A DNA stretch of 64,000 bases. Source: Bacteroidales bacterium (GTDB lineage Bacteria; Bacteroidota; Bacteroidia; Bacteroidales; WCHB1-69). The DNA lies in the NCBI GenBank assembly GCA_024400635.1, contig JAKSMI010000001.1, forward strand, positions 49,468 to 113,467, read 5' to 3'. Positions 36,621 through 45,522 of the stretch are shown piece after piece; position 1 is the stretch's first letter; every line of letters starts with the position of its first letter. Below the pieces are notes generated by a model, which did not search any database, was not told the origin of the DNA, and saw only the letters and a program-made list of their open reading frames with translations. The translations under genes were made by a program, and so were the position numbers.

Positions 36621-37520
36621 CTAATTTGCTATAACTTCAGATAAATCCAGCCATTGACCTATCTTCTTGGAAGCCTCAAAAGTATATGCCCGTTCAGGCA
36701 CGGCCCCATCCGGAGTAAAAGTTAACTCTCCAAAGAAAATTTGATCATTGATATTATACAAATCCACACGCACATAAGGAAATTTTTTGGACAAATTTTC
36801 AGCAATTTTAAGCATATCTTTTAATCGTTTAGGCTGGGGATAGTGCAAATTAACATCATCTACTCGCAGCATCCTCATTCTTTCCCATTGTGGCGAATAA
36901 ATTTGACGTTTAGGAGAATGTGTTACTGGATCTCGGTCATAACATATTACAATAAATTGGGGAATACCATTAAAACAATGAATTTTATAATCCAAAATAT
37001 CAGTTGCTTTTTCCACTGGCAGAAATGCTTCCGCAATAATCATCGGTTTAATTCTTGAATAATGGTGCTCACCTGAAATTTTACCTAAATCCACTTTCAG
37101 CCATTCATTCAACTGGCGGACAGCCTCTTTCTTATCCAATTGAGACTTATCAGGCACCAGTATATTCATGGCACAGCCATGATTGCATTTCAGAACAAAT
37201 TTATCTGGAAGATCCTCAAAATCAATATCATTGGCATCTTCCCAAACACCTAACAATGGTATCAGGATATCAGCACAACCTTGTTGTTCTATAAATTCAC
37301 GAACAAGATACTTGTCAGCACACAAAGCCTTAACTTCTGGCTGCCAGTGTTCGTTGAGCCACAAAAGCTTTTCGCCCCAAGTCTGTGGGTTTTTCAAATC
37401 AGGGAAGTGCTTGGTATGATGAAAATAAACACAGGCTGCTTTAGCTTTGGTTCCACCTATCATTTTTATTAATGACAATATCCTTTGTTTGAATTTTAGA
37501 GAAACGCTCATAACATCCAA
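36621..37520 (-). CDS. TupA-like ATP-grasp protein
   Basis: The 299-residue protein matches the TupA-like ATP-grasp family common in Bacteroidota glycan loci: NPQTWGEKLLWLNEHWQPEV, CADKYLVREFIEQQG, DLPDKFVLKCNHGCAMNILV and FGELTFTPDGAVP. The family name comes from a teichuronopeptide gene that is thought to attach amino acids to a uronic-acid polymer. It lies immediately downstream of a UDP-sugar dehydrogenase (20 bp), which makes a uronate-linked amide a reasonable guess. Confidence 0.8.
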   Translation of the reverse strand: MDVMSVSLKFKQRILSLIKMIGGTKAKAACVYFHHTKHFPDLKNPQTWGEKLLWLNEHWQPEVKALCADKYLVREFIEQQGCADILIPLLGVWEDANDIDFEDLPDKFVLKCNHGCAMNILVPDKSQLDKKEAVRQLNEWLKVDLGKISGEHHYSRIKPMIIAEAFLPVEKATDILDYKIHCFNGIPQFIVICYDRDPVTHSPKRQIYSPQWERMRMLRVDDVNLHYPQPKRLKDMLKIAENLSKKFPYVRVDLYNINDQIFFGELTFTPDGAVPERAYTFEASKKIGQWLDLSEVIAN

Positions 37521-37540
37521 CTTAAAATTTTCTACAATAA

Positions 37541-38815
37541 TTATAATCTTTCATCAATAATATTTCTTGGCAAAACACCTTTCACATCATAAACCACGCC
37601 ACCGGCACGAACCCATTTTTCAACATTTATTTCTAAAAACTGGCGATGGGCCACTGCCAAAATCACGGCGTCAAACTGATCCTTTGGCGCGTCATTGACC
37701 ACCTCAACGCCATATTCCGCACACACTTTATCGGGATTTGCCCAAGGATCATAAATGGTAATATTGTGGGTATATTCAGCCAAAGTATGGTAAATATCCA
37801 CAACTTTGGTATTTCTAATATCTGGACAATTTTCCTTAAAGGTAATACCCAAAATCAAGATTTTCGCATCCTTGACCAACACTCCTTTTTTATTCATACA
37901 CTTTATCACCTGATTGGCCACATAGGCACCCATTCCGTCATTCAGGCGGCGGGAAGCGTGCATAATGCGAGGAAGGACACCATAGACCTGTGCTTTCTGT
38001 ATCAGATAATATGGATCCACGCTGATACAGTGACCGCCCACCAAGCCGGGACTCATCTTGATGAAATTCCACTTGCTGGAAGCTGCCTCAATCACATCGT
38101 GGGTATCGATACCCATCGCGTTGAAAATCTTGGCCAACTCATTCATAAAGGCAATATTGACATCCCGCTGCGAATTTTCGATAATTTTGGATGCCTCCGC
38201 CACCTTCATCGAAGGCGCCTTGTGCGTGCCATTGACCAAAACGCTGTTATAAACGCCATCCACCACATCGGCAATTTCGGGCGTTGAACCAGAAGTCACC
38301 TTTTTGATTTTCTCCACGGTGTGTTCTTTGTCGCCAGGATTAATACGCTCGGGGCTATAGCCAGCGAAAAAGTCCACATTAAACTTCAAACCAGACACCT
38401 TTTCCACCACCGGCAGGCACTCCTCTTCCGTCACACCGGGGTAAACCGTTGACTCATACACCACGATATCGCCTTTGCCAATCACCTGCCCCACCGTTTC
38501 ACTGGCCTTCAGCAACGGAGTCAAATCGGGACGATTGTTTTCATCGACCGGCGTTGGGACTGCCACCACATAAAAATTACAAGAACGAATATCATCCAAG
38601 TTAGTAGTGCACTTGAAACCATTACGACGAATTGCTTCCTGCAATAATTCGTCTGGAACTTCCAAAGTAGCGTCGTGACCTTCCATCAAGGCATTCACTC
38701 TAGATTGGTTCTTATCAAAACCCATCGTTTCGAATTTAGTCGAAAACAAGCGTGCCAGCGGCAATCCAACGTAACCCAAGCCAATAACGGCAATTTTCAC
38801 ATTATTAATATCCAT
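37541..38815 (-). CDS. UDP-N-acetylhexosamine 6-dehydrogenase (WbpO/TviB type)
   Basis: This enzyme oxidises C6 of a UDP-HexNAc twice to give the uronic acid. The 424-residue protein has the NAD-binding VKIAVIGLGYVGLPLARLFS, GDIVVYESTVYPGVTEEE, FAGYSPERINPGDKEH and the catalytic Cys263 in GLVGGHCISVDPYYLI. The last motif places it with the WbpO/TviB group rather than with UDP-glucose dehydrogenases; GalNAc or GlcNAc as substrate is not decided by sequence. It follows the polymerase-like gene by 11 bp. Confidence 0.9.
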   Translation of the reverse strand: MDINNVKIAVIGLGYVGLPLARLFSTKFETMGFDKNQSRVNALMEGHDATLEVPDELLQEAIRRNGFKCTTNLDDIRSCNFYVVAVPTPVDENNRPDLTPLLKASETVGQVIGKGDIVVYESTVYPGVTEEECLPVVEKVSGLKFNVDFFAGYSPERINPGDKEHTVEKIKKVTSGSTPEIADVVDGVYNSVLVNGTHKAPSMKVAEASKIIENSQRDVNIAFMNELAKIFNAMGIDTHDVIEAASSKWNFIKMSPGLVGGHCISVDPYYLIQKAQVYGVLPRIMHASRRLNDGMGAYVANQVIKCMNKKGVLVKDAKILILGITFKENCPDIRNTKVVDIYHTLAEYTHNITIYDPWANPDKVCAEYGVEVVNDAPKDQFDAVILAVAHRQFLEINVEKWVRAGGVVYDVKGVLPRNIIDERL

Positions 38816-38826
38816 AATGATGTATT

Positions 38827-40068
38827 TTATTCTAAAACAACATATTCTTTATCCAAATCCTTGTCCATCCGCAACGACATTCCCAACATCACAAAATTCA
38901 CAAAAGTAACTGTTCCGGGACCAAAAGGAAGTGTATATTCAAAAAAAGAAACCAGCAAAAGCACCAACATTACATAATATCCGACATTTGGCAAGCACTT
39001 CACATCCGATTGCCAAATCTTTTTGATAATGAAAACAAAAAGATAAACATACAACGCTAATAATGGGAATGCAAAAAGCAAACCAAAACTTGAAGCCACA
39101 TGCAAAAAGAAATTATGCACAACTCCCACATTATCAGGAGCGACCAATTGGGCAAACAAAGGATGATCACCTATCAAGGCTATCGCCTGCATATTACGCT
39201 CGGCCCGTCCCGAAGTAAAATCACCAGACAAACCCGCAAACAAACTCTGATGCACATATTCTCTCATTGCATCGGGCAAAAGGAAGAAAACCGCCAATAC
39301 CAATAAAGCACATACTGACAAGGTTATGAGCAAAGACTTTCCTTTATATCTTTGAATGAGGACCAGAAACAGAATCGAAGCCATCGACAACAATGCAGCA
39401 CGAGCACGCAGTGTTAGTACCACCAACAACAGCAATAAAATCAGCGCCAACAACAGAAATTTCCCAGTTATTTTCAGCAACTTTTTTGATTCTGGACATG
39501 CTAAAAATATGAATGCCAACATTATCGCCGCCGTGGACAACATTGGACCAAGAGCATTCTTATGATCGGAAATATAGATTTCAGAAATAACAAAACCGCC
39601 GCCTTGCATAAATAACACCGACAGTCCTGCAATCATAATCGCTACCGAAAAACATGATAAGAATCCCAGCAAGCGTTTTCTGTTCCACTGCACTTGCATT
39701 CCTGTCAACAAGGCTATCAAAGGCGGACAAAGCAATTTGAATTCACTCAAAAGACCCGTCTGCCCGAAAATCACCGCCACCAACAAGCCGAAAATCAATA
39801 CTCCCAAAGCCAAAATGAAAGATACTTTCGCAAAACGGTGCCTCAACGATGACATATCAAAGACTAAGAGCAACACCAGAACAAGAAAAACCAATTGGAT
39901 AGCCCGTTGCAAAATGACAGCACCTACCATTCCTGTTGTGCGCATTGCCTCAATCGATGGATGATAAGACATTGACACCAAGACCGACATCAGCAGCAGT
40001 ATTGCATACCGCAACTTGTCAGCCATCGGCCGCATTGTCTCCATCCATTTTTGTATAGGTTCCACCAT
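38827..40068 (-). CDS. O-antigen polymerase/ligase-like membrane protein
   Basis: The 413-residue protein has around ten to twelve hydrophobic helices and a larger periplasmic loop containing SGDFTSGRAERNMQAIALIG followed by DNVGVVHNFFLHVASSFG. This is the layout of Wzy polymerases and WaaL ligases. The two cannot be told apart by eye; as the only such gene in a locus with a flippase, a polymerase is more likely. It lies between the two UDP-sugar dehydrogenase genes. Confidence 0.8.
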   Translation of the reverse strand: MVEPIQKWMETMRPMADKLRYAILLLMSVLVSMSYHPSIEAMRTTGMVGAVILQRAIQLVFLVLVLLLVFDMSSLRHRFAKVSFILALGVLIFGLLVAVIFGQTGLLSEFKLLCPPLIALLTGMQVQWNRKRLLGFLSCFSVAIMIAGLSVLFMQGGGFVISEIYISDHKNALGPMLSTAAIMLAFIFLACPESKKLLKITGKFLLLALILLLLLVVLTLRARAALLSMASILFLVLIQRYKGKSLLITLSVCALLVLAVFFLLPDAMREYVHQSLFAGLSGDFTSGRAERNMQAIALIGDHPLFAQLVAPDNVGVVHNFFLHVASSFGLLFAFPLLALYVYLFVFIIKKIWQSDVKCLPNVGYYVMLVLLLVSFFEYTLPFGPGTVTFVNFVMLGMSLRMDKDLDKEYVVLE

Positions 40069-40109
40069 TTGCTATTTTTTAAGACGTGCATGACACATCT
40101 CAACATCGT

Positions 40110-41417
40110 TTAATCTCTCTTAAAAATGTCCCTGGTATAAACCTTTTCAAGAACATCTTCCAAACAAGCATCGTATCTATTGGCAATAATGGCCTGACTT
40201 TGCTCTTTGAATTTTTCCAAATCGTTTACCACCTTACTACCGAAGAAAGTTGTTCCATCTTCCAAAGAAGGTTCATAAATGATGACCTCAGCACCTTTAG
40301 CTTTAACGCGTTTCATCACCCCTTGAATACTACTTTGACGGAAATTGTCGCTATTGCTCTTCATTGTCAAACGATAAACACCAATAACGCAATGTCTTTC
40401 ACTATTGGCACTATAATCGCCACGGTTGTAGTAATCGTAATAACCTGCTTTTTTCAATACCTGATCAGCAATAAAATCCTTGCGTGTTCGGTTAGATTCG
40501 ACAATAGCACGAATCAGGTCTTCGGGAACATCGTCATAGTTGGCCAAGAGTTGCTTGGTATCTTTCGGCAAGCAATAACCGCCATAGCCAAAGGACGGAT
40601 TGTTGTAATGACTTCCAATACGGGGATCCAAACATACACCTTCAATAATATGCTGCGTATTCAGACCTTTGATTTCGGCGTAGGTATCCAATTCGTTGAA
40701 ATAGCTCACACGCAAAGCCAAGTAGGTATTGGCAAACAACTTCACGGCTTCAGCTTCGGTTGAACCCATATAAAGGATAGGCACATCCTGTTTGATAGCA
40801 CCGTCGTGAATCAATTCGGCAAAGACGTGAGCCGACTTTTCCAAGAATGGATTAGACTGGTCAAAACCCGCGATAATCCTTGAAGGATACAGATTATCAT
40901 ACAAGGCCTTGCTTTCGCGTAAAAATTCAGGAGCAAAGATGATATTGGGTTTTTGTCCATCGGCAGTTCTGCCCATAAACTTCTCCCGAACATTTTCCGT
41001 AAATCCGACAGGAATAGTGGATTTAATGACCATTACCGCCTGCTGATTATACTTCAGTACCGTTTCAATCACATTCTCCACCGCCGACGTATCGAAGAAA
41101 TTCTTCACACTATCGTAATTGGTTGGTGCCGCAATCACGACGAAATCCGCATCCTTATAGGCCAATTCCGCATCCAAAGTCGCGTGCAAACGCAATGGTT
41201 GTCGAAGGATGAAATCCGCCGGTGCGCTCTGTTTGCACAAAGTCACATCTTCGGCAAAAAAGCGTTCAATATACTCATCCTGAATAGGCGATTGGCGACG
41301 ATTGATCATTTCAACTTTTTCGGGAACAATATCCACGGCTTCCACTTGATTGTGCTGAGCCAACAGCGTAGCAATGGACAAACCCACATAACCTGTTCCT
41401 GCGACTGCAATTTTCAT
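40110..41417 (-). CDS. ugd: UDP-glucose 6-dehydrogenase
   Basis: Ugd makes UDP-glucuronate from UDP-glucose. The 435-residue protein has [56 protein letters not shown] and the catalytic Cys282 in [18 protein letters not shown], the enterobacterial-type signature. It is the first clear glycan gene of the run, 41 bp upstream of the polymerase-like gene. With the dehydrogenase at 37541 it gives the locus two kinds of uronic acid. The 71-bp gap to the ATPase gene upstream has no clear promoter. Confidence 0.93.
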   Translation of the reverse strand: MKIAVAGTGYVGLSIATLLAQHNQVEAVDIVPEKVEMINRRQSPIQDEYIERFFAEDVTLCKQSAPADFILRQPLRLHATLDAELAYKDADFVVIAAPTNYDSVKNFFDTSAVENVIETVLKYNQQAVMVIKSTIPVGFTENVREKFMGRTADGQKPNIIFAPEFLRESKALYDNLYPSRIIAGFDQSNPFLEKSAHVFAELIHDGAIKQDVPILYMGSTEAEAVKLFANTYLALRVSYFNELDTYAEIKGLNTQHIIEGVCLDPRIGSHYNNPSFGYGGYCLPKDTKQLLANYDDVPEDLIRAIVESNRTRKDFIADQVLKKAGYYDYYNRGDYSANSERHCVIGVYRLTMKSNSDNFRQSSIQGVMKRVKAKGAEVIIYEPSLEDGTTFFGSKVVNDLEKFKEQSQAIIANRYDACLEDVLEKVYTRDIFKRD

Positions 41418-41488
41418 AAAAATATTTCTAATAGATTAATATTCAACAAATTATAATTTTTCAAGAAGTATAAACGAACAATATTCTT

Positions 41489-42781
41489 TTAATTTTTCAA
41501 TGCGGCTATAGGCACCACCCAAATGCCATCATCCGGACGTTGGTATGCAAATGTTCCCACCGCTGTCAAGATCATCCTAAACGAAGGTTCTGACATCCGT
41601 TGAGTATCAATTTTTTTTGTCAGATTTTGAAGTGTTTTAATACCTTCGTTAATAAGATTTTCCCCACCCAATTTTATTTCCACTAAACCATATTGTCCGT
41701 TTCGCAAATGCACTACCGCATCGCATTCAAGACCGGTTTTATCACGATAATGAAACACCTGGCCATCCAAAGCATCGGCATAGACTCGCAAATCCCTGAC
41801 GCAAAGCGTTTCGAACAACAGTCCGAAGGTATTCAAATCCTCCATCAAATCGTCGGGACCCAAACCTAACGCTGCCGTAGCCAACGAAGGATCCACAAAA
41901 TACCGTGTATCACTCGTACGCAAAGCCGTTTGCGACCGCAAATTCGGATTCCAAGCCGACATATCTTCAATGACAAATATTTTTTTCAATGCCTCGATAT
42001 AGGATGTCACCGTATCATCACTGATAGAATCTTGTCCGTTTGCCAAAAGATCTTTTCTCAAGGTGGCAATGCTTGCCTGCGCCCCCTGATGGCGTGCATA
42101 ACTGCGCAACAAACGTTTTGTGAACGAAGCGTCCCTTTTAACGCCGTCAACCCGACTGATATCGGTACTGGCAACAGCATCGATATAATGTTTAGGCACT
42201 TTCAATGACGAGACGGCCAATTTATCCAACGAACCAGGCCACCCCCCACGGCACATCAAGAATGCCATATCTCTTAACGACATTCTGGGTGCCCTACCAC
42301 TCTTCGGTTCCAAATTACTGTCAAACAAGGACTTCAAACTTATCAAACCATTGGACTCATTGCTTTCATACAACGACATCGGACGCATCTTCAACCAGGC
42401 AAAGCGCCCCGCCCCGGAATGCTTGATCTGTGACGTATCTGCCGGCACCGCGGAGCCTGTAAAAATAAACTGACCCGATTTGCCTCGCCGATCCACAAGA
42501 AAACGGGCAACATCCCACAATTTTGGTGCTTCTTGCCATTCATCTATCAAATGAGGCGTTTCACCCTCGAACAACATCGTTGGATCAACACCAATGGCCG
42601 TCTTGTATTCAACCTCTCGCTGTGGATCATTCAAATAAATGACACTTTTGGCACTATGGAGTGCCGTTGTCGTTTTTCCGCACCATTTCGGACCTTCAAC
42701 CAATACCGCGCCAGCACTATCTAAGCATTCATTTAACAACTGATCTGCAATCCTACTTCTGTATTCATTTTCCATACTCAA
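41489..42781 (-). CDS. AAA-type ATPase with DUF4143 domain
   Basis: The 430-residue protein has an N-terminal P-loop ATPase domain with Walker A GPKWCGKTTT at 30-39 and Walker B-like PHLIDEWQ at about 76-83, FIFTGSA as sensor-like strand, and a C-terminal DUF4143 domain. That domain contains EALKKIFVIEDMSAWNPNLR, FVDPSLATAALG and the nuclease-like strand CDAVVHLRNGQYGLVEIKLG. Such proteins are abundant and often multicopy in Bacteroidota; their biological role is not settled. It has its own promoter-like box 22 bp upstream, then a tandem repeat array. Its presence in a glycan region looks incidental, perhaps an insertion. Confidence 0.86.
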   Translation of the reverse strand: MSMENEYRSRIADQLLNECLDSAGAVLVEGPKWCGKTTTALHSAKSVIYLNDPQREVEYKTAIGVDPTMLFEGETPHLIDEWQEAPKLWDVARFLVDRRGKSGQFIFTGSAVPADTSQIKHSGAGRFAWLKMRPMSLYESNESNGLISLKSLFDSNLEPKSGRAPRMSLRDMAFLMCRGGWPGSLDKLAVSSLKVPKHYIDAVASTDISRVDGVKRDASFTKRLLRSYARHQGAQASIATLRKDLLANGQDSISDDTVTSYIEALKKIFVIEDMSAWNPNLRSQTALRTSDTRYFVDPSLATAALGLGPDDLMEDLNTFGLLFETLCVRDLRVYADALDGQVFHYRDKTGLECDAVVHLRNGQYGLVEIKLGGENLINEGIKTLQNLTKKIDTQRMSEPSFRMILTAVGTFAYQRPDDGIWVVPIAALKN

Positions 42782-42802
42782 AATCAGCTAATAATTTCAA
42801 TG

Positions 42803-42810
42803 CAAAAATA
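42803..42810 (-). promoter_or_regulatory. Candidate -7 box for the DUF4143 ATPase gene
   Basis: The minus strand reads TATTTTTG (TAnnTTTG), 22 bp before the ATG at 42781. It lies between the gene and the tandem repeat array, so the array would be upstream of the transcript start. Confidence 0.45.
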
Positions 42811-42870
42811 CAAAATAATTTAATACAATTTAAAACATTGTAATTTATTAATTTTCAATATATTAAATCA

Positions 42871-43028
42871 TTTTATTCGGCAATTTGGACGAGTTTTGTT
42901 CGGTAATTTGGACGAATTTCATTCGGCAATTTGGACGAGTTTTATTCGGCAATTTGGACGAGTTTTATTCGGCAATTTGGACGAGTTTTATTCGGTAATT
43001 TGGACGAGTTTTATTCGGCAATTTGGAC
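42871..43028. repeat. Seven-copy 23-bp tandem repeat
   Basis: Six full 23-bp units start at 42871, 42894, 42917, 42940, 42963 and 42986, and a seventh unit of 20 bases starts at 43009. The unit reads TTTTATTCGGCAATTTGGAC followed by GAG. The variation is a few single-base changes, chiefly C/T in CGGCAA/CGGTAA. There are no spacers. The array ends 6 bp before the stop codon of xth and lies 62 bp beyond the ATPase promoter box. It is not a protein-coding region; reading frames across it are by-products of the repeat. Confidence 0.97.
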
Positions 43029-43034
43029 ATTTTT

Positions 43035-43784
43035 TTATTTCAAAATCAATTCTACGGGACAATGGTCAGAACCATAGATTTCATTATGAATTTCAGTGAA
43101 TTGAATACGATTGACCAACGACTGGGAGGTCAAGAAATAATCAATACGCCACCCTGCGTTACGTTCACGGGCATTCATCCGATAAGACCACCACGAATAT
43201 TTAATTTCTTCGGGATGGGCATGACGCCACGTATCGCAAAAGCCACATTCCAACAATTCGGTCATACAACGCCGCTCTTCATCCGTAAAGCCCGCATTCT
43301 GATGATTTGTATTAGGATTTTTCAAATCAATTTCCTGATGGGCCACATTCATATCGCCACAGACAACCACACCTTTTTTAGAGGCCAGTCCACGCAAATA
43401 ATCCTTGAAATCCGCTTCCCAACGCATACGATAATCCAGACGTTTCAGTCCATCCTGAGAATTGGGGACATACACGGTCACGAGGTAAAAGTCTGGCATT
43501 TCCAACGTGATGACGCGACCTTCGTGGTCGTGTTCGTCAATACCAATACCGTAAGTCACGGACAGTGGCTCGTGGCGAGTATAGATGGCCGTGCCGGAAT
43601 AGCCTTTTTTATCCGCATAATTCCAATACGACCTATAGCCCAAGAATTCCATATCAATCTGACCCGCCTGCAATTTCGTTTCCTGCAAGCAGAAAAAATC
43701 GGCATCCTGCTGCTCGAAAATCTCAGCAAAACCTTTACCAGCAACGGCTCTCAACCCATTGACATTCCAACTGATAAATTTCAT
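43035..43784 (-). CDS. xth: Exodeoxyribonuclease III
   Basis: This is a 249-residue exonuclease III/AP endonuclease that cuts at abasic sites in DNA repair. The active-site blocks are complete: MKFISWNVNGLRA (Asn), FFCLQETKLQ (Glu35), GTAIYTRHEP, VVVCGDMNVAHQEIDL (Asp, Asn), WRIDYFLTSQ and GSDHCPVELIL (Asp, His). The gene lies 30 bp downstream of nagB. Its stop codon is almost touching the tandem repeat array. Confidence 0.96.
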   Translation of the reverse strand: MKFISWNVNGLRAVAGKGFAEIFEQQDADFFCLQETKLQAGQIDMEFLGYRSYWNYADKKGYSGTAIYTRHEPLSVTYGIGIDEHDHEGRVITLEMPDFYLVTVYVPNSQDGLKRLDYRMRWEADFKDYLRGLASKKGVVVCGDMNVAHQEIDLKNPNTNHQNAGFTDEERRCMTELLECGFCDTWRHAHPEEIKYSWWSYRMNARERNAGWRIDYFLTSQSLVNRIQFTEIHNEIYGSDHCPVELILK

Positions 43785-43814
43785 TTGATGATTTTAATTT
43801 TGATTTTTCAATTC

Positions 43815-44606
43815 TTACAGATTATCCTTTTCAATATCCTTGAAATATTTCACGGTACCGTATGTCAACTCATCACAAGCGGCATCGTCGCAGACGATAA
43901 TTCCTTTGGGATGCATTTGCAGCACGCTCACGGTCCACATTTGGCTTACAGCACCTTCAATAGCGTGTGACAATGCGCGAGCCTTATTATGACCATTGGC
44001 CAAAATCAGCACCTCACGACTATCCATTACCGTGCCGACGCCCACAGTCAAAGCCGTTTTAGGCACCTTATTCACGTCGTTGTCAAAGAAACGAGAATTG
44101 GCAATAATCGTGTCTGTTGTCAGCGACTTCACCCGAGTGCGGGAAGTCAGAGACGAACCAGGTTCGTTGAAAGCGATATGACCATCAGGCCCTATACCGC
44201 CCATAAACAACTCAATGCCGCCATACGATTTGATCTTCTCTTCATAGCGTTGGCATTCCGCGTCCAAATCCTTGGCATTGCCATTCAAAATATTTACATT
44301 TTCCTTCTTTATGTCGATATGGCTGAAGAAGTTGTTCCACATAAACGAATGATAACTTTCAGGATGATTTTCAGGAATTTGAACATATTCATCCATATTA
44401 AAAGTCACGACATTTTTGAAAGACACCGCACCTTTCTTAAAAAGTTTAATTAGCTCCTTGTAGGTTCCAATAGGCGTCGAACCGGTTGGAAGTCCCATAA
44501 CAAAGGGCTTTTTAGCACTGGGCTTAAAGGCATTGATTTTTCCAACGATATAATTGGCTGCCCACTGGGACATTTTATCATAATTCTTTTCTATAATGAC
44601 TCTCAT
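43815..44606 (-). CDS. nagB: Glucosamine-6-phosphate deaminase
   Basis: NagB converts glucosamine 6-phosphate to fructose 6-phosphate and ammonia. At 263 residues it matches the E. coli-type length. The catalytic residues fall at the same numbers as in the E. coli enzyme: Asp72 (TFNMDEY), Asp141 and His143 ([14 protein letters not shown]) and Glu148. The [16 protein letters not shown] phosphate-binding region is intact. It lies between a lipoprotein gene and xth; a glycan-precursor link (hexosamine supply) is possible but not shown. Confidence 0.96.
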   Translation of the reverse strand: MRVIIEKNYDKMSQWAANYIVGKINAFKPSAKKPFVMGLPTGSTPIGTYKELIKLFKKGAVSFKNVVTFNMDEYVQIPENHPESYHSFMWNNFFSHIDIKKENVNILNGNAKDLDAECQRYEEKIKSYGGIELFMGGIGPDGHIAFNEPGSSLTSRTRVKSLTTDTIIANSRFFDNDVNKVPKTALTVGVGTVMDSREVLILANGHNKARALSHAIEGAVSQMWTVSVLQMHPKGIIVCDDAACDELTYGTVKYFKDIEKDNL

Positions 44607-44673
44607 TTTTTATTGTTTTTAATGGTTAAGATTTTAGTTTTATGATTAAATGTTTTATGGTTTTTCATTAAAA

Positions 44674-45480
44674 TTAGGGAATCAAAGCATCAACTTCCTT
44701 GCAAAATTTCTCCAAATTACCATAAAACTCATTTCGAGCTTCTGGATCATCTATTACGATTGGTGAAGAACCTGAAAACAAATCATCAATACCAATCGTT
44801 GGATCATTAGTATAAGCCACCTGGATGCCATAATCGTTACTAACCCAAAGAATAATACGGCTTTCCGCATCATAACGATTTTCAAAACAATATGCATTTT
44901 CATCTTTGCTAACGAAACGATAACGTTCAAAAAGATAATGCTTCAGGTTGACGTCCGTGACGGCCTTCGCTGTCAACTGAACCACCACACGCTGCAAAGC
45001 ATCACTTTCAAAGAAATAAACCACACTCGAAACTTTATTGTTATCGCCTTTATAAGTTAGAGAATTTTCGGATTCTTCTCTCAAAGATCGTTTTTCTTGC
45101 GATTGAATGGTACTTTTAGGTTGTCCCCAACTATTGAAACAACAAGGTGCTTCAAACATACCACAACGAGGTTCGACAATTACTTTGCACGAATCCACCG
45201 TATTATTCCATTGTCCTTTAACAACAGCACTGCCGATTGAAACACCTCTGACTAAAATCATATTTATGTCAATATTTGACTGGCTTTCTGCGAGGGCAAC
45301 CTGTTCATTGTTCGAAGAGACCTGTACTTTCACAGCTTTCAAATTTGTGTTTAGATACTTGATTTGATCATAATATAATTTCACATCAGCATTTGAAAAA
45401 CGCAGATTTGAATCCTTATTACACGCTGCCATACAAAGCAACAGAACTGCTGCCACTAAAAATTCGATTTTCTTTTTCAT
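44674..45480 (-). CDS. Lipoprotein of unknown function
   Basis: The 268-residue protein has a lipoprotein signal peptide ending CMAAC (cysteine at 20). The body has a short Cys cluster (RCGMFEAPCCFNSWGQ), an Arg/Glu/Ser-rich stretch and alternating beta strands. I recognise no family. It lies 42 bp after the DUF4954 gene and 67 bp before nagB, so it may share the UpxY-headed transcript. Confidence 0.75.
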   Translation of the reverse strand: MKKKIEFLVAAVLLLCMAACNKDSNLRFSNADVKLYYDQIKYLNTNLKAVKVQVSSNNEQVALAESQSNIDINMILVRGVSIGSAVVKGQWNNTVDSCKVIVEPRCGMFEAPCCFNSWGQPKSTIQSQEKRSLREESENSLTYKGDNNKVSSVVYFFESDALQRVVVQLTAKAVTDVNLKHYLFERYRFVSKDENAYCFENRYDAESRIILWVSNDYGIQVAYTNDPTIGIDDLFSGSSPIVIDDPEARNEFYGNLEKFCKEVDALIP

Positions 45481-45522
45481 TCTATTTTATTTTTCTGATT
45501 ATCAATAATTTAATATATAATT

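Noticed and set aside
37646..38287. Rightward 213-codon open frame
   Set aside because: Antisense to the UDP-HexNAc dehydrogenase gene, which is intact with catalytic motifs.
42871..43028. Possible CRISPR array
   Set aside because: The 23-bp units are contiguous with no variable spacers, and no cas genes are present.
42896..43099. A rightward 67-codon open frame across the tandem repeats, giving a periodic peptide with FGNLDEF-type units
   Set aside because: It is produced by the 23-bp repeat being open in this frame (three units give 23 codons). It runs into the antisense of xth and has no promoter or start context.
43023..43970. Rightward 315-codon open frame spanning xth and part of nagB
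   Set aside because: Antisense to two well-supported enzymes; it begins in the repeat-adjacent DNA and has no family features.
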